NCBI RefSeq assembly: GCF_022921095.1
Contig: NZ_CP095053.1
Span: forward strand, 848,501 to 912,500
Origin: Hymenobacter aerilatus
GTDB lineage: Bacteria; Bacteroidota; Bacteroidia; Cytophagales; Hymenobacteraceae
Direction: 5' to 3'
Length of the DNA: 64,000 bases
The notes under the pieces were generated by a model. It made no database searches, was not told the DNA's origin, and worked only from the letters and a program-made list of their open reading frames with translations. Position numbers and translations under genes: made by a program. Each line of letters starts with the position of its first letter. The stretch's first letter is position 1. Below, piece after piece: positions 8,977 to 17,482 of the stretch.

Positions 8977-9981
8977 CTAAACGACTGCCGTTTCCTGCTT
9001 ACCTAAAACCGCGGCGCCCTGCGGTACATCCTTAAACGCCTTGCGCGGCTTCAGACCCAGCAGCTCAAACATCTGCTTGTCGGCGTCGAAGTCCGGGTTG
9101 GGGGTAGTAAGAAGCTTTTCGCCGGAGAAGATGGAGTTGGCGCCGGCCAGGAAGCAAAGCGCTTGTTCGGTTACGGGCATTTCCTGGCGGCCAGCCGAGA
9201 GGCGCACAATGGTTTTAGGCATCAGCAGGCGGGCGGTGGCAATCATGCGCAGCATTTCCCACACGCTTACGCGGGGCTGCTCGGCTAGAGGCGTGCCTTC
9301 CACCGGCACCAGCGCATTCACCGGCACCGACTCGGGGTGTTGGGGTAGGGTAGCCAGCGTATGCAGCATGGCCACACGGTCCTCATCTGTCTCGCCCAGG
9401 CCAATGATGCCGCCCGAGCACACCGAAATACCCGCTTTTCGCACGTGCTCCAACGTGTCGAGGCGGTCGTCGTAAGTGCGCGTGGTGATGATGTCGTTGT
9501 AGTGCTCTCGGCTGGTATCGAGGTTGTGGTTGTAGGCGTAGAGGCCGGCTTCCTTCAGGCGCTCGGCCTGGTACTCGTTCAGCATGCCCAAGGTGCAGCA
9601 CACTTCTAGGCCTATGTTATTTACTTCGGTCACCATGTTTAGCACTCGGTCGAAGTCGCGGTTGTCGCGCACCTCGCGCCAGGCAGCGCCCATGCAGAAG
9701 CGGGTAGAACCCGAGTCTTTGGCGCGTTGGGCTGCGGATAGCACCTCGGCGTCGGGTAGGAGCTTGTGGGCTTGCACGCCGGTGTGGTAGCGGGCAGCCT
9801 GAGGGCAGTAGGCGCAGTCTTCGGGGCAGCCGCCGGTTTTCACGCTCAGTAGCGTGCACACCTGCACTTCGCCAGTGGCTTGAAACTCGCGGTGCACGGC
9901 GGCGGCCTGCGCCACCAGCTCCAGCACGGGTTGGTGATAAATTGCGTTTACTTCATCGAGGGTCCAGTCGGTGCGCAGCAT
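8977..9981 (-). CDS. bioB: Biotin synthase (radical SAM)
   Basis: Inserts sulfur into dethiobiotin to give biotin. The radical-SAM motif [12 protein letters not shown] (CxxxCxxC) is present, as are YNHNLDTS and [10 protein letters not shown], both BioB-specific; RLSAGR near the C-terminus holds the Arg of the [2Fe-2S] site. The open frame extends upstream, but ATG at 9981 gives [18 protein letters not shown], the usual N-terminus, and leaves 334 aa, normal for the family. It is the first gene of the operon bioB-bioF-bioD-bioA-KAS. Confidence 0.97.
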   Translation of the reverse strand: MLRTDWTLDEVNAIYHQPVLELVAQAAAVHREFQATGEVQVCTLLSVKTGGCPEDCAYCPQAARYHTGVQAHKLLPDAEVLSAAQRAKDSGSTRFCMGAAWREVRDNRDFDRVLNMVTEVNNIGLEVCCTLGMLNEYQAERLKEAGLYAYNHNLDTSREHYNDIITTRTYDDRLDTLEHVRKAGISVCSGGIIGLGETDEDRVAMLHTLATLPQHPESVPVNALVPVEGTPLAEQPRVSVWEMLRMIATARLLMPKTIVRLSAGRQEMPVTEQALCFLAGANSIFSGEKLLTTPNPDFDADKQMFELLGLKPRKAFKDVPQGAAVLGKQETAVV

Positions 9982-10018
9982 AGGGGTTGCCAGTTGTGAG
10001 TTGCCAAGTAGCAGAATG

Positions 10019-10060
10019 AAAAACGGTCCGCTCAGGCCGGAGGGGCGCTTGGGCGGACCG
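10019..10060 (-). terminator. Rho-independent terminator upstream of bioB
   Basis: On the minus strand the stem CGGTCCGC/GCGGACCG (8 bp, loop about 21 nt) is followed by TTTTT. It lies 28 nt past the stop of the YiaA/B-type gene and 38 nt before bioB, so it most simply ends the upstream transcript; a role as a leader attenuator for bioB is possible but unsupported. Confidence 0.65.
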
Positions 10061-10087
10061 CAAGATACAGCAAACAGCGGTTGTGCC

Positions 10088-10513
10088 CTAGTGGGTGTTG
10101 AAACCGGTTTCGGTTGGTTGGGCTCCCGAACGGCTGCTCTGCGCGTCGCGCGTGTTCTTCTGCACCGCAATAGCCCCAAACAACGCCAGCATAAACGACA
10201 TGGCATAAAAGCCTTTCTCACTCAGCAGCAGCGTCGCGTTCCATAGCCCTACAGCCAGCAACAAAATAGCCGAGAGCGTAGCAAACCAGCTCAGCCCGTA
10301 GTATATGCTTGTGACGGGAATACCCTCCAGCTGGTCGCGTACACTCTTTTGCAGCGATATAGCCGCAAACAACCCGTAGAGCAAAACTGTGAAATAGTAC
10401 CCCTTTTCGCTGAGCGGCATGGTAGCATTCCATAGCCCTACCATAAAGGCAACCATACCGACCAGGAGTGCTGCCCACGAAGCGGCTATAAATGCATTGG
10501 ATGGTTTCTGCAT
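10088..10513 (-). CDS. YiaA/YiaB-type inner membrane protein
   Basis: A 141-aa membrane protein made of two copies of a two-helix unit. Each unit has the pattern VGLWNA...LSEKGYY/GFY followed by a second hydrophobic helix and a basic loop (QKSVRDQ, QKNTRDA), which is the YiaAB domain signature. About four transmembrane segments are predicted by eye. Function is not known. It is transcribed toward bioB and followed by a terminator. Confidence 0.85.
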   Translation of the reverse strand: MQKPSNAFIAASWAALLVGMVAFMVGLWNATMPLSEKGYYFTVLLYGLFAAISLQKSVRDQLEGIPVTSIYYGLSWFATLSAILLLAVGLWNATLLLSEKGFYAMSFMLALFGAIAVQKNTRDAQSSRSGAQPTETGFNTH

Positions 10514-10655
10514 ATACTGAAAGCTATAGAGAATAGAGGTGGGTAGGATGACTAATCAACCAAGCCAAACATAGTGATAATTGTATGAAATTGATACGTG
10601 CACTGCCCTGCTTCAGTAAGCTGCCGAACTGCACCTTTGGCTCAAACTGTTAGAA

Positions 10656-10692
10656 AACAAAAAAGCCCCGAATGACAAAGCATTCGGGGCTG
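10656..10692 (-). terminator. Rho-independent terminator after tRNA-Lys
   Basis: On the minus strand the stem AGCCCCGAATG/CATTCGGGGCT (11 bp, 6-nt loop) is followed by a T-rich run (TTTTTTG). It starts about 10 nt downstream of the 3' end of the first tRNA-Lys gene. Confidence 0.9.
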
Positions 10693-10700
10693 AAGTTGTG

Positions 10701-10773
10701 TGATCCCGCTGGGATTCGAACCCAGGACCCGTACATTAAAAGTGTACTGCTCTACCAGCTGAGCTACAGAATC
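10701..10773 (-). tRNA. tRNA-Lys (anticodon UUU), copy 1
   Basis: A 73-nt cloverleaf read on the minus strand. The acceptor arms GATTCTG and CGGGATC pair with two G-U pairs, followed by discriminator A; the D-arm starts AGCTCAGCTGGTAGAGC; the anticodon stem GTACA/TGTAC encloses CTTTTAA with anticodon TTT; the T-arm is CTGGG-TTCGAAT-CCCAG. CCA is not encoded. Confidence 0.97.
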
Positions 10774-10835
10774 AGAAGAAATAAAAGCTCTCGTGCTGGT
10801 GCGGGGTAGGGCTTAGCCTACCTTTGTGAGAGACG

Positions 10836-10860
10836 AAAAAGCCCCGCCAATTGCGAGGCT
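10836..10860 (-). terminator. Rho-independent terminator between the tRNA-Lys genes
   Basis: On the minus strand AGCCTCGC/GCGGGGCT forms an 8-bp stem (one T-G pair, 5-nt loop) followed by TTTTTCG. It lies 5 nt beyond the 3' end of the second tRNA-Lys gene, so each tRNA has its own terminator. Confidence 0.8.
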
Positions 10861-10865
10861 TCGTG

Positions 10866-10938
10866 TGATCCCGCTGGGATTCGAACCCAGGACCCGTACA
10901 TTAAAAGTGTACTGCTCTACCAGCTGAGCTACAGAATC
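10866..10938 (-). tRNA. tRNA-Lys (anticodon UUU), copy 2
   Basis: Identical over all 73 nt to the copy at 10701-10773, with the same anticodon loop CTTTTAA. Flanking sequences differ apart from a few bases at the edges, which indicates a true tandem duplication with separate terminators rather than an assembly echo. Confidence 0.97.
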
Positions 10939-11016
10939 AAATTGCAATAACAGGAGCGTTTTCCGTTATTGTGGCACAAAAGTAGGGAGTTGACGCCCGA
11001 TTGTCCAAATATTTTG

Positions 11017-11727
11017 TTGAAAAAGGTTTTATTTTTTTCATTTCTAGCGCTGCTGTTCAGCCAACCAATTCTGGCTCAAAAAGATACTGAAGCGCTACAA
11101 AAGGCAGATTCTTTGTTTGCCGCCGACTCGGTGGAGGCTGCCTACCCCATTTACCAGCAAGTGCTGCGACAACAGAAAGCCTACTCGCCCCGCATGTTGC
11201 TGCGCATGGCCTACGTGCAAGAAGGGCTGGGGCATTATCCGGCGGCTCTCTACTACCTAAGTCTGGCGCAAGCCCGCCAGCCCCGGCGCTCTACCTGGAC
11301 CAAGATGGCTAGCCTGGCCCAGCGCCACCGCCTCACGGGCTACCCCGATACGTGGCGGCAACAACTGCGCATTGTGTTTCGGCGCTACTACTACCGCCTG
11401 TTGCAGGCTGCGCTAGTAATAGCGGTGGTGGGTGGTACCGTGCTGTGGCTGCGTCGCCGCGAGCGGCGGGGTTGGTGGATGGCCTATGCTACTTATGTGC
11501 TGGCTACAGGAGCTTTTCTGAACTTGCTACAACCCGAGCGTAGCGGTCTGGTAGCCCGCTCGCGCGCTGCTCTCATGGCCGGCCCCAGCCCCGGCGCTAC
11601 CTGGCTGACTACCGCTGCCGCTGGCGACCGGCTGGTCGTGCTGGGTCGGCAGGACGTGTGGTACCGCGTGCGCTGGCAGGGCAAAGATGCCTACATCCGG
11701 CAGCACGACTTACTGGAGGTGCAGTAG
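11017..11727 (+). CDS. TPR and SH3-domain membrane protein (BatE-like)
   Basis: TTG at 11017 is chosen as start because it gives a textbook signal peptide (KKVLFFSFLALLFSQPILAQ); the frame stays open upstream to 10969 without an ATG. The mature part has TPR-like helices (ALQKADSLFAADSVEAAYPIY, YPAALYYLSLAQARQP), then two transmembrane segments around residues 130-180 separated by RRRERRG, and a C-terminal bacterial SH3-like domain (GDRLVVLGRQDVWYRVRWQG). The layout recalls BatE of Bacteroidota aerotolerance loci, but no Bat genes are nearby. It is therefore only called by domain order. Confidence 0.75.
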   Translation: MKKVLFFSFLALLFSQPILAQKDTEALQKADSLFAADSVEAAYPIYQQVLRQQKAYSPRMLLRMAYVQEGLGHYPAALYYLSLAQARQPRRSTWTKMASLAQRHRLTGYPDTWRQQLRIVFRRYYYRLLQAALVIAVVGGTVLWLRRRERRGWWMAYATYVLATGAFLNLLQPERSGLVARSRAALMAGPSPGATWLTTAAAGDRLVVLGRQDVWYRVRWQGKDAYIRQHDLLEVQ

Positions 11728-11736
11728 GGGTAAGGG

Positions 11737-11843
11737 ATTTGTTATCCTGAGCTTGCGAAGGACCTTCTCACAGTAGAACGAGTCGTTGATACGCCTGTTG
11801 TTCTCACGTGAAAAGGTCCTTCACTGCGTTCAGGATGACAAAT
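11737..11843. repeat. TGTCATCCTGAG palindromic repeat, copy 3
   Basis: A 107-bp inverted repeat between convergent genes. The arms are ATTTGTTATCCTGAGC and the near-complement ending GGATGACAAAT; the internal block includes GGACCTTCTCA and a changed TTCTCACGTGAAAAGG. Some mismatches between the arms suggest an older copy. Confidence 0.9.
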
Positions 11844-11862
11844 AGCTAGCTATACTATAACC

Positions 11863-12669
11863 TTACAGCGAAAAGTCAGCTTCCTCCTTGCGGAAGTGGT
11901 TAAGCACTAATTTGTCAGACAGGCCGGGTAGGATCTTGTTCAAGAAGACCGTGAGCTTGCCCATGCCGGTGAGCACCAGGTCGCGGCGGCGCTGCTGCAC
12001 GGCGCGCAGAATGTGGCGGGCTACTTCCTCGCTGCTCATCATCTTCTGCTCGTCGCGGGGCGACTCGCCCTGGGCAGACCCATCGGCGGCCAGGGCGGTC
12101 TGGCGGATGTTGGAGGCCGTGAAGCCGGGGCAAGCTACCAGCACGTGCACGCCCTGCGGGAGTAGCTCCGTGCGTAAGGCTTCCAGGAAGCCCTGCATGG
12201 CAAACTTGGAAGCCGAGTAGCCCGTGCGGCCGGGTAGGCCCCGGTAGCCGGCAATACTGGAAATGCCTACGATAGAGCCTTTGTTGGCTACGATATAGGG
12301 TAGGGCAAATTTGGTGGTGTACACAGTGCCGAAAAAGTTGGTCTGCATCAAGCGCTCAATCACGCTCAGGTCAGCATCGGCAAACTTGGCCCGCATGGAA
12401 ATGCCCGCGTTGTTGAGGAGCACATCGAGGCGGCCGAAGGCGGCCACGGCTTCGTCTACCGCGCGGGCGGCATCGGCCTCCACGCCCACGTCGGCGCGTA
12501 CGGTGCGGTGCGCAATGCCCAGTTGCGTGAGCTGTTGTGCGGTATCAGCGAGGCGGCTTTCGTCGCGACCGGTTACAACGACGCTGGCGCCGGCTTGCCC
12601 AAATGCCACGGCGCAGGCCCGGCCAATGCCGGAAGTGCCCCCGGTGATAAGTACAACTTTTCCTTTCAT
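11863..12669 (-). CDS. Short-chain dehydrogenase/reductase
   Basis: A classical SDR of about 268 aa starting at ATG 12669 (MKGKVVLITGG); a TTG three codons upstream is an alternative. The cofactor motif TGGTSGIG, the NNAG motif (LLNNAGISM) and the active site YSASK with an upstream Ser (GISSIAGYRG) are intact. Arg at the end of the second strand (VTGRDESR) favours NADP(H). Substrate cannot be read. C-terminal NKILPGLSDKLVLNHFRKEE resembles DltE/DHRS7-like lipid-acting SDRs only loosely. Confidence 0.88.
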   Translation of the reverse strand: MKGKVVLITGGTSGIGRACAVAFGQAGASVVVTGRDESRLADTAQQLTQLGIAHRTVRADVGVEADAARAVDEAVAAFGRLDVLLNNAGISMRAKFADADLSVIERLMQTNFFGTVYTTKFALPYIVANKGSIVGISSIAGYRGLPGRTGYSASKFAMQGFLEALRTELLPQGVHVLVACPGFTASNIRQTALAADGSAQGESPRDEQKMMSSEEVARHILRAVQQRRRDLVLTGMGKLTVFLNKILPGLSDKLVLNHFRKEEADFSL

Positions 12670-12871
12670 AGCAGTCAACCAAAAACAACGGTGGATATAG
12701 ACGACAAAGCTACTGCTTTCCGGTGGGAGCGGCGGCTGGTCGAGTGAGGAAAGAATCCGGTCGATTATGCACGGGGCAGCCCAAAAATGTCTCTACTTTA
12801 GGCCGTAGTATTGCGGAAGCTGAGAATTGCTTCTGCCGAGGTATGGTGCCTGCTTCTCTGGATTGTACTGT

Positions 12872-15800
12872 ATGCGTGTAAGTCTACTGCGAGTAATATG
12901 GTTGATGTTGGTGCTGGCGGGTGTGGCCGGGCAGTCTGCGTGGGCGTCGCACCTGTTGGGCGGCGAAATCAGCTACCAGTATCTGAACGCCAACGGCTCA
13001 GCGGCCACGCCCTACCAGTACCGGCTGTCGATGACTATCTATTTCAACGCCGACGTGCTGACCTCGCAGGTGCCAGGCGGAAGGGCTAACGCAACAGTGG
13101 GTATCTATAGCCGCACCACGGGGCTGCTGCTGCGTTTCGCAACGCTACCCCGCACGCAGAACACGATTATCAGACCAGCCAGCAACGGCTCGTGTACCGT
13201 CACAGGCAATACAGCGGTGGAGGTGCGACTCAATCGGTACGAAGCCACGGTGGCGCTACCCGCCGATGCCCGCGGCTATTACGTGTTCTTCTCCGAAACG
13301 GCCCGCAACAACGACATAACCAACATCATACGGCCCAATAACGAGGGCATGACGTTGTACGCGGATATGGCGCCGCCCAGTATTCCCAACAGCTCGCCCA
13401 ACTTCTCGGACACGGCTGTAGCCGTTATCTGTCAGGGCGATACGTCTATCATCGTCAACAATGCCTACGACCCCGATGGCGACCGGCTGGAATACTCTTT
13501 TGGCACCCCGTACGGTGGTACGTACCGTACGCTGCCCTCTTACTTTGCTCCACCACCTCAGCTGATTAGCTACCCCGCGCAGTACAGTGTGCAGCAACCT
13601 TTTGGCCCGGCAGCTGGGAGCTATGCATTCCTGGATAAGAACACGGGCCTAAGCCGCTACGCAGCGCCCGCGCTGGGCAAATACGTTATAGCAGTGGACG
13701 TGCGCGAGTACCGGCGCATTGCCGGGCGCGATAGTCTGGTGGGCACTACCCGGCGCGACGTGCAGTTGGTGGCGCGCACCTGTGAGCCCAACAAAGCGCC
13801 CGAGTTTAGCAGCGGCAGCGCTACGGCGCAAGAGCATACGGTGCTGGAAGGTCAACCCTTAACGCTCACTACCACCGCCAACGACCCGGAAGGCCAGCGC
13901 ATAGCGCTGCGTGCTGCCAGCGTACTGTTGGATGGCGCTGGGGGCGTCGATGCTACCTTCAACAACGACCCTGGCACGGTGGCTACCCCCGGCAGCACAG
14001 GCACGGCGGTAGTGACGGGTACGGGCAGCGTCACGGGTACCTTCCGGTTTGTGCCGGCTTGCGGATCGGCTCGCACCGAGCCGTACGATGTGATTGTGAC
14101 GGCCACTGATAATGCCTGTAACAGCAAAAGCGCGGCGGTTATTTACCGTGTGCGGGTAGTAGCTGCTCCTACCGTAACGGCGGGTCCCGACCGCACGGTG
14201 TGCTCGGGAGAGACAACGCAGCTGGGCGCGGCGTCCGTGCCGGGCATCAGCTACCAGTGGAGCCCCGCCACCGGACTCAGCAGCCCTACTGCCGCCAACC
14301 CTACCCTGATTCCTGTGAATACTGGCTTAGAGCCCGTGGTGGTGCCCTATGTGCTGACGGCTACCTCGGCCGGTGGCTGCACGCAGCAGCGCACGGTGCG
14401 CATAATGGTGAACCCCGCGCCAGCTCTGGATACTATTAGTGGTAGTCGCTCGGTGTGCCCCACGGTGCAGGGCGTCACCTACAGCGTCCGCAACCCACGC
14501 AACGCTACTTACCAATGGACCGTGGCGGGCGGCACCATCGCCAGCGGCCAGGGCACCAGCAGCATCACCGTAAACTGGGGAGCGGCCAACGCCACTGCCA
14601 GCGTGCAGGTGCTAGGCACCACAGCATATGGCTGCCCAGCGCAGCCAGCTACGCTGCCCGTTGTCATCAATCAGCAACTAGCTACTGAAACCCCTGCCGG
14701 CCCGGTGCGGGTGTGCCTGGGGAGCACCTACACCTATCAGACGCAGTACACTAACGGCTCTAGCTATGCCTGGCAGATTACGGGCGGCACGCAGGTGAGC
14801 ACCAACCAGGCTACCGTGCAAGTCACCTGGACGCAGCTGGGTACTACCCGCTTGCAGGTGACGGAAACCAGTAACCCCGGCGGTACGGTACGGTGCCTGG
14901 GCGTGAGCGCGCCGCTGGTGGTGGAAGTGGTAGCGCCACCTGCTAACAATCTGGCCATTGCTGGCCCTGACCGCGTGTGTGTGGGAAGCAGCTTTGTCAC
15001 GTTCTCGCTACCTGGATTTGCTACTTCTACCTATCAGTTTGCGCTGCTGAATACGGCTACGCAACAGTCGACTACGCTCACGGCAACGGGCAACAGCACC
15101 ACGTTTGCGGTGCCGGCTGTGGGCACATACGCCATCACGGTCCTCGAAACCAGCGCTTGCGCAGGGCCACTCTACTCCAAGCAATTTGTAGTTGATCCGC
15201 TACCCTTGGCGGTGGCTATTGCTGGCCCTACCCGCGTGTGCCCCGAAAACCTGACGGGCCTGCGCTACTCCCTGGCGGGTCTGGCTGGCTCTACCTATCA
15301 ATGGACCGTGATGGGCGGCACCATCACCAGCGGCCAGGGCACCGGCAGCATCACCGTCGACTACCCCAACAACGCCAGCGTGAAGACCGTGCAGGTGCTC
15401 GAAACCTCGCAATACGGCTGCTCCGGCCCAGCAAATGCCCTGCAAGTCCGCCCCGACAACATCAGCCTCGACCTGCAAGTAGCCAGCGTAAGCCTGACCA
15501 GTGACCAGCAGGTGCAACTCACGTTTCGGGCGCCGCTGAATGCCGATAACAACCAGCGGATTGTCGTTCAGCGCCGTGTGGCCGGTACTACGGGGGGCTT
15601 TACCAGGGTAGGCGACGTGCCCAACACGGCCACTACCTACACCGATGCCGCCGATACCGACACGCAGGCCTACGAGTACCGCTTGGCCCTCGCCAACGCC
15701 TGCGGCACCGAACTTACCAGCCCGGCGCATACCATCATGCATACCACTGCTTTGGCTACGGAGGCTGCCGGTGGCCGCGCCGAAGGCTCGGTACTGGTGC

Positions 15801-16267
15801 AGTGGAGCGCCTACCAGGGCTTTGCCGTGCAGCAATACGAAATATACCGCGTGGCCGACCAGGGCGCGCCTACCCTGGTAGCCACCGTGCCGGGCACTAC
15901 CCTGCGGGCCTCGCTTACGACCAGCGCGGCGGGCTTCAACCAATGCTTCCGGGTGAAAGCCATTGGAGCGGGCGCATTGGTTTCGTACTCCAACGATGCC
16001 TGCGTAGACTTCGCCAATAAAATCCTGCTTTACAACATTATTACCCCGAACGGCGACGGGTTCAACGACGTGTTTTTCATCGACAACGTGGCCCTGTACC
16101 CTGGCAGCACCCTCACCATCTTCGACCGGTGGGGTAGGGAAGTGTATTCCGCCCGCGACTACCGCAACACCTGGGGCGGCGAAAAAACCGGACCCGGTAC
16201 GCATTATTACGTTTTCAAACTAGCCGACGGCACGCAGTACAAAGGGTGGTTTGAGATTGTGAAGTAA
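12872..16267 (+). CDS. Large secreted PKD-type protein with T9SS type B sorting domain
   Basis: About 1,131 aa from ATG 12872, which gives a clean signal peptide ending AWASHLLGGEI. The N-terminal HLLGGEISYQYLN is typical of Bacteroidota gliding-associated surface proteins. From about residue 430 there are repeated Ig/PKD-like modules that share YQWTVAGGTI/YQWTVMGGTI and SGQGTSSITVNW/SGQGTGSITVDY, followed by fibronectin-like repeats and a final CHU_C domain (NIITPNGDGFNDVF, FDRWGREVY, GTHYYVFKL, KGWFEIVK). That C-terminus directs export and surface display by the type IX secretion system. Function of the ectodomain (adhesion or matrix) is inference. Confidence 0.92.
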   Translation: MRVSLLRVIWLMLVLAGVAGQSAWASHLLGGEISYQYLNANGSAATPYQYRLSMTIYFNADVLTSQVPGGRANATVGIYSRTTGLLLRFATLPRTQNTIIRPASNGSCTVTGNTAVEVRLNRYEATVALPADARGYYVFFSETARNNDITNIIRPNNEGMTLYADMAPPSIPNSSPNFSDTAVAVICQGDTSIIVNNAYDPDGDRLEYSFGTPYGGTYRTLPSYFAPPPQLISYPAQYSVQQPFGPAAGSYAFLDKNTGLSRYAAPALGKYVIAVDVREYRRIAGRDSLVGTTRRDVQLVARTCEPNKAPEFSSGSATAQEHTVLEGQPLTLTTTANDPEGQRIALRAASVLLDGAGGVDATFNNDPGTVATPGSTGTAVVTGTGSVTGTFRFVPACGSARTEPYDVIVTATDNACNSKSAAVIYRVRVVAAPTVTAGPDRTVCSGETTQLGAASVPGISYQWSPATGLSSPTAANPTLIPVNTGLEPVVVPYVLTATSAGGCTQQRTVRIMVNPAPALDTISGSRSVCPTVQGVTYSVRNPRNATYQWTVAGGTIASGQGTSSITVNWGAANATASVQVLGTTAYGCPAQPATLPVVINQQLATETPAGPVRVCLGSTYTYQTQYTNGSSYAWQITGGTQVSTNQATVQVTWTQLGTTRLQVTETSNPGGTVRCLGVSAPLVVEVVAPPANNLAIAGPDRVCVGSSFVTFSLPGFATSTYQFALLNTATQQSTTLTATGNSTTFAVPAVGTYAITVLETSACAGPLYSKQFVVDPLPLAVAIAGPTRVCPENLTGLRYSLAGLAGSTYQWTVMGGTITSGQGTGSITVDYPNNASVKTVQVLETSQYGCSGPANALQVRPDNISLDLQVASVSLTSDQQVQLTFRAPLNADNNQRIVVQRRVAGTTGGFTRVGDVPNTATTYTDAADTDTQAYEYRLALANACGTELTSPAHTIMHTTALATEAAGGRAEGSVLVQWSAYQGFAVQQYEIYRVADQGAPTLVATVPGTTLRASLTTSAAGFNQCFRVKAIGAGALVSYSNDACVDFANKILLYNIITPNGDGFNDVFFIDNVALYPGSTLTIFDRWGREVYSARDYRNTWGGEKTGPGTHYYVFKLADGTQYKGWFEIVK

Positions 16268-16270
16268 TGT

Positions 16271-16316
16271 CTGAACCACGGATTCGCTCGGATTTATCGG
16301 AGTACACGAATTTTGT
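16271..16316. repeat. 46-bp repeat, left copy (inverted relative to 17419-17464)
   Basis: The 46 bases read on the minus strand match the + strand at 17419-17464 at 41 positions. The two copies point toward each other around the FkbM methyltransferase gene. The motif contains ATCCGAGCGAATCCGTGG. Confidence 0.85.
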
Positions 16317-16475
16317 AGGTGATTATGATGCGCGAAATGGTGACTTGTAAGTAGACTGTAGAGCTTTGATGGGTGGAGTAACCCGCTTCGAACGGCTGGT
16401 GTGCGTGTACTTTGGGCCAGAGGGCGTAGTTAGTAGCTGCTCCTTTGTTTCTTTGCGGTTTCGCTACTCGTTGCT

Positions 16476-17330
16476 ATGCTGCTTACACTTCTTAAGTCTC
16501 CGTTTTATTTACTTCGGCTTGCGTTTGTGGCCTACCGCAGCCGCTACCGGGGGCGCGAGGGACTGGAAGTGTTTCGGGTGCTGACGGCGCTTTGGCTGAA
16601 AACCACCTTCAAATGGACGCCGAGTGGCGGTATGTATCGGCAGCGGCTGTTTGGGTTTACGGTGGAAGGCAGCAGCTACGAGCTGCTGCTGCGACTATTT
16701 AAAGAGTTGTTTTTGGTAGAGCCCTATGCATTTGAGCCGGCCACGTCTACCCCCTATATTGTGGATGCTGGGGCCAACATCGGCATGGCAGTGCTGTACT
16801 TCAAAAAGCAGTTTCCGACTGCTCATATTATAGCCTTCGAGCCGAATCCAGAAGCCTTTCGGCTGTTGGCATGCAACGTGGCTGCCAACAACCTGCGCAA
16901 CGTGCAACTGCACAACGTGGCCCTGGCACCGACGCAGGGAGAGCTACCGTTTTACTTTGGCACCGATGGGGCCAGTCTTACCGGCTCGCTGCACCCACAC
17001 GCCACGGGCGTACAGACTGTGCTGGTGCCTACCCGCCGCCTCGCCGACTACTTTGATGCTACCCCTATCTTCCACCTACTGAAGCTGGACGTGGAAGGCG
17101 CGGAAGCCGGCATCTTGGCCGACCTGGCAGCAACTGGGCTTCTGCCTCGCTTTCAGCAGTATGTAGTAGAGTTTCACTACTCCATCGGCACGACAGAAAG
17201 CGCTCAGTTAGCGGCTTGCCTGCAAGCGTTTGAGCAGCGCGGTTTCGCGTACAGTATCCGGCAGGCTTTGCCGCGGCTGGCCCATTCGCAGGACATCATC
17301 CTGCACTTCTGGCAACGTTCCTATTTGTAG
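16476..17330 (+). CDS. FkbM family SAM-dependent methyltransferase
   Basis: A 284-aa protein. The SAM-binding loop IVDAGANIGMAVLYFKKQFP, the acidic residue in AFEPNPEAFRLL, and the LKLDVEGAEAGIL segment define the FkbM family, whose members O-methylate sugars or small molecules and are common in surface-glycan loci. The N-terminal LLTLLKSPFYLLRLAFVAY is hydrophobic and may associate with the membrane. The gene lies alone between two inverted copies of a 46-bp repeat (16271-16316, 17419-17464), a possible sign that it moves as a cassette. Start choice ATG 16476 follows length convention. Confidence 0.88.
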   Translation: MLLTLLKSPFYLLRLAFVAYRSRYRGREGLEVFRVLTALWLKTTFKWTPSGGMYRQRLFGFTVEGSSYELLLRLFKELFLVEPYAFEPATSTPYIVDAGANIGMAVLYFKKQFPTAHIIAFEPNPEAFRLLACNVAANNLRNVQLHNVALAPTQGELPFYFGTDGASLTGSLHPHATGVQTVLVPTRRLADYFDATPIFHLLKLDVEGAEAGILADLAATGLLPRFQQYVVEFHYSIGTTESAQLAACLQAFEQRGFAYSIRQALPRLAHSQDIILHFWQRSYL

Positions 17331-17418
17331 ACTGTCAGCTACTTACAGAGGCTGCAAAAATGGTTTTCGCTACGTCTGGGCTGCCGCGATGTGCCTATCC
17401 ACAACCGCAAGCCCGCTC

Positions 17419-17464
17419 ACAAAATCCGTGTAATCCGGAAAATCCGAGCGAATCCGTGGTCCAG
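17419..17464. repeat. 46-bp repeat, right copy
   Basis: Inverted partner of 16271-16316; 41 of 46 bases agree by direct comparison. It lies immediately before the rlmD promoter-like element, so it could also influence that gene. Confidence 0.85.
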
Positions 17465-17470
17465 ACAGAT

Positions 17471-17478
17471 TATCTTTG
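17471..17478 (+). promoter_or_regulatory. Bacteroidota -7 element of rlmD
   Basis: TATCTTTG matches the TAnnTTTG consensus of the Bacteroidota primary sigma factor. It ends 4 nt before the GTG start of rlmD, which suggests a leaderless or nearly leaderless transcript. No convincing TTG was seen at -33. Confidence 0.55.
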
Positions 17479-17482
17479 CCCT

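Noticed and set aside
9982..10087. Possible riboswitch or attenuator in the bioB leader
   Set aside because: The only structure is a plain terminator that fits the end of the upstream gene; no known biotin regulatory RNA pattern was seen.
10701..10938. Duplicate tRNA-Lys as an assembly artefact
   Set aside because: The copies have different flanks and separate, different terminators, so a true duplication is more likely.
15200..16204. 334-codon minus-strand frame opposite the T9SS protein gene
   Set aside because: It is antisense to well-supported CHU_C and fibronectin-like domains and reads as a glycine/valine-rich shadow.
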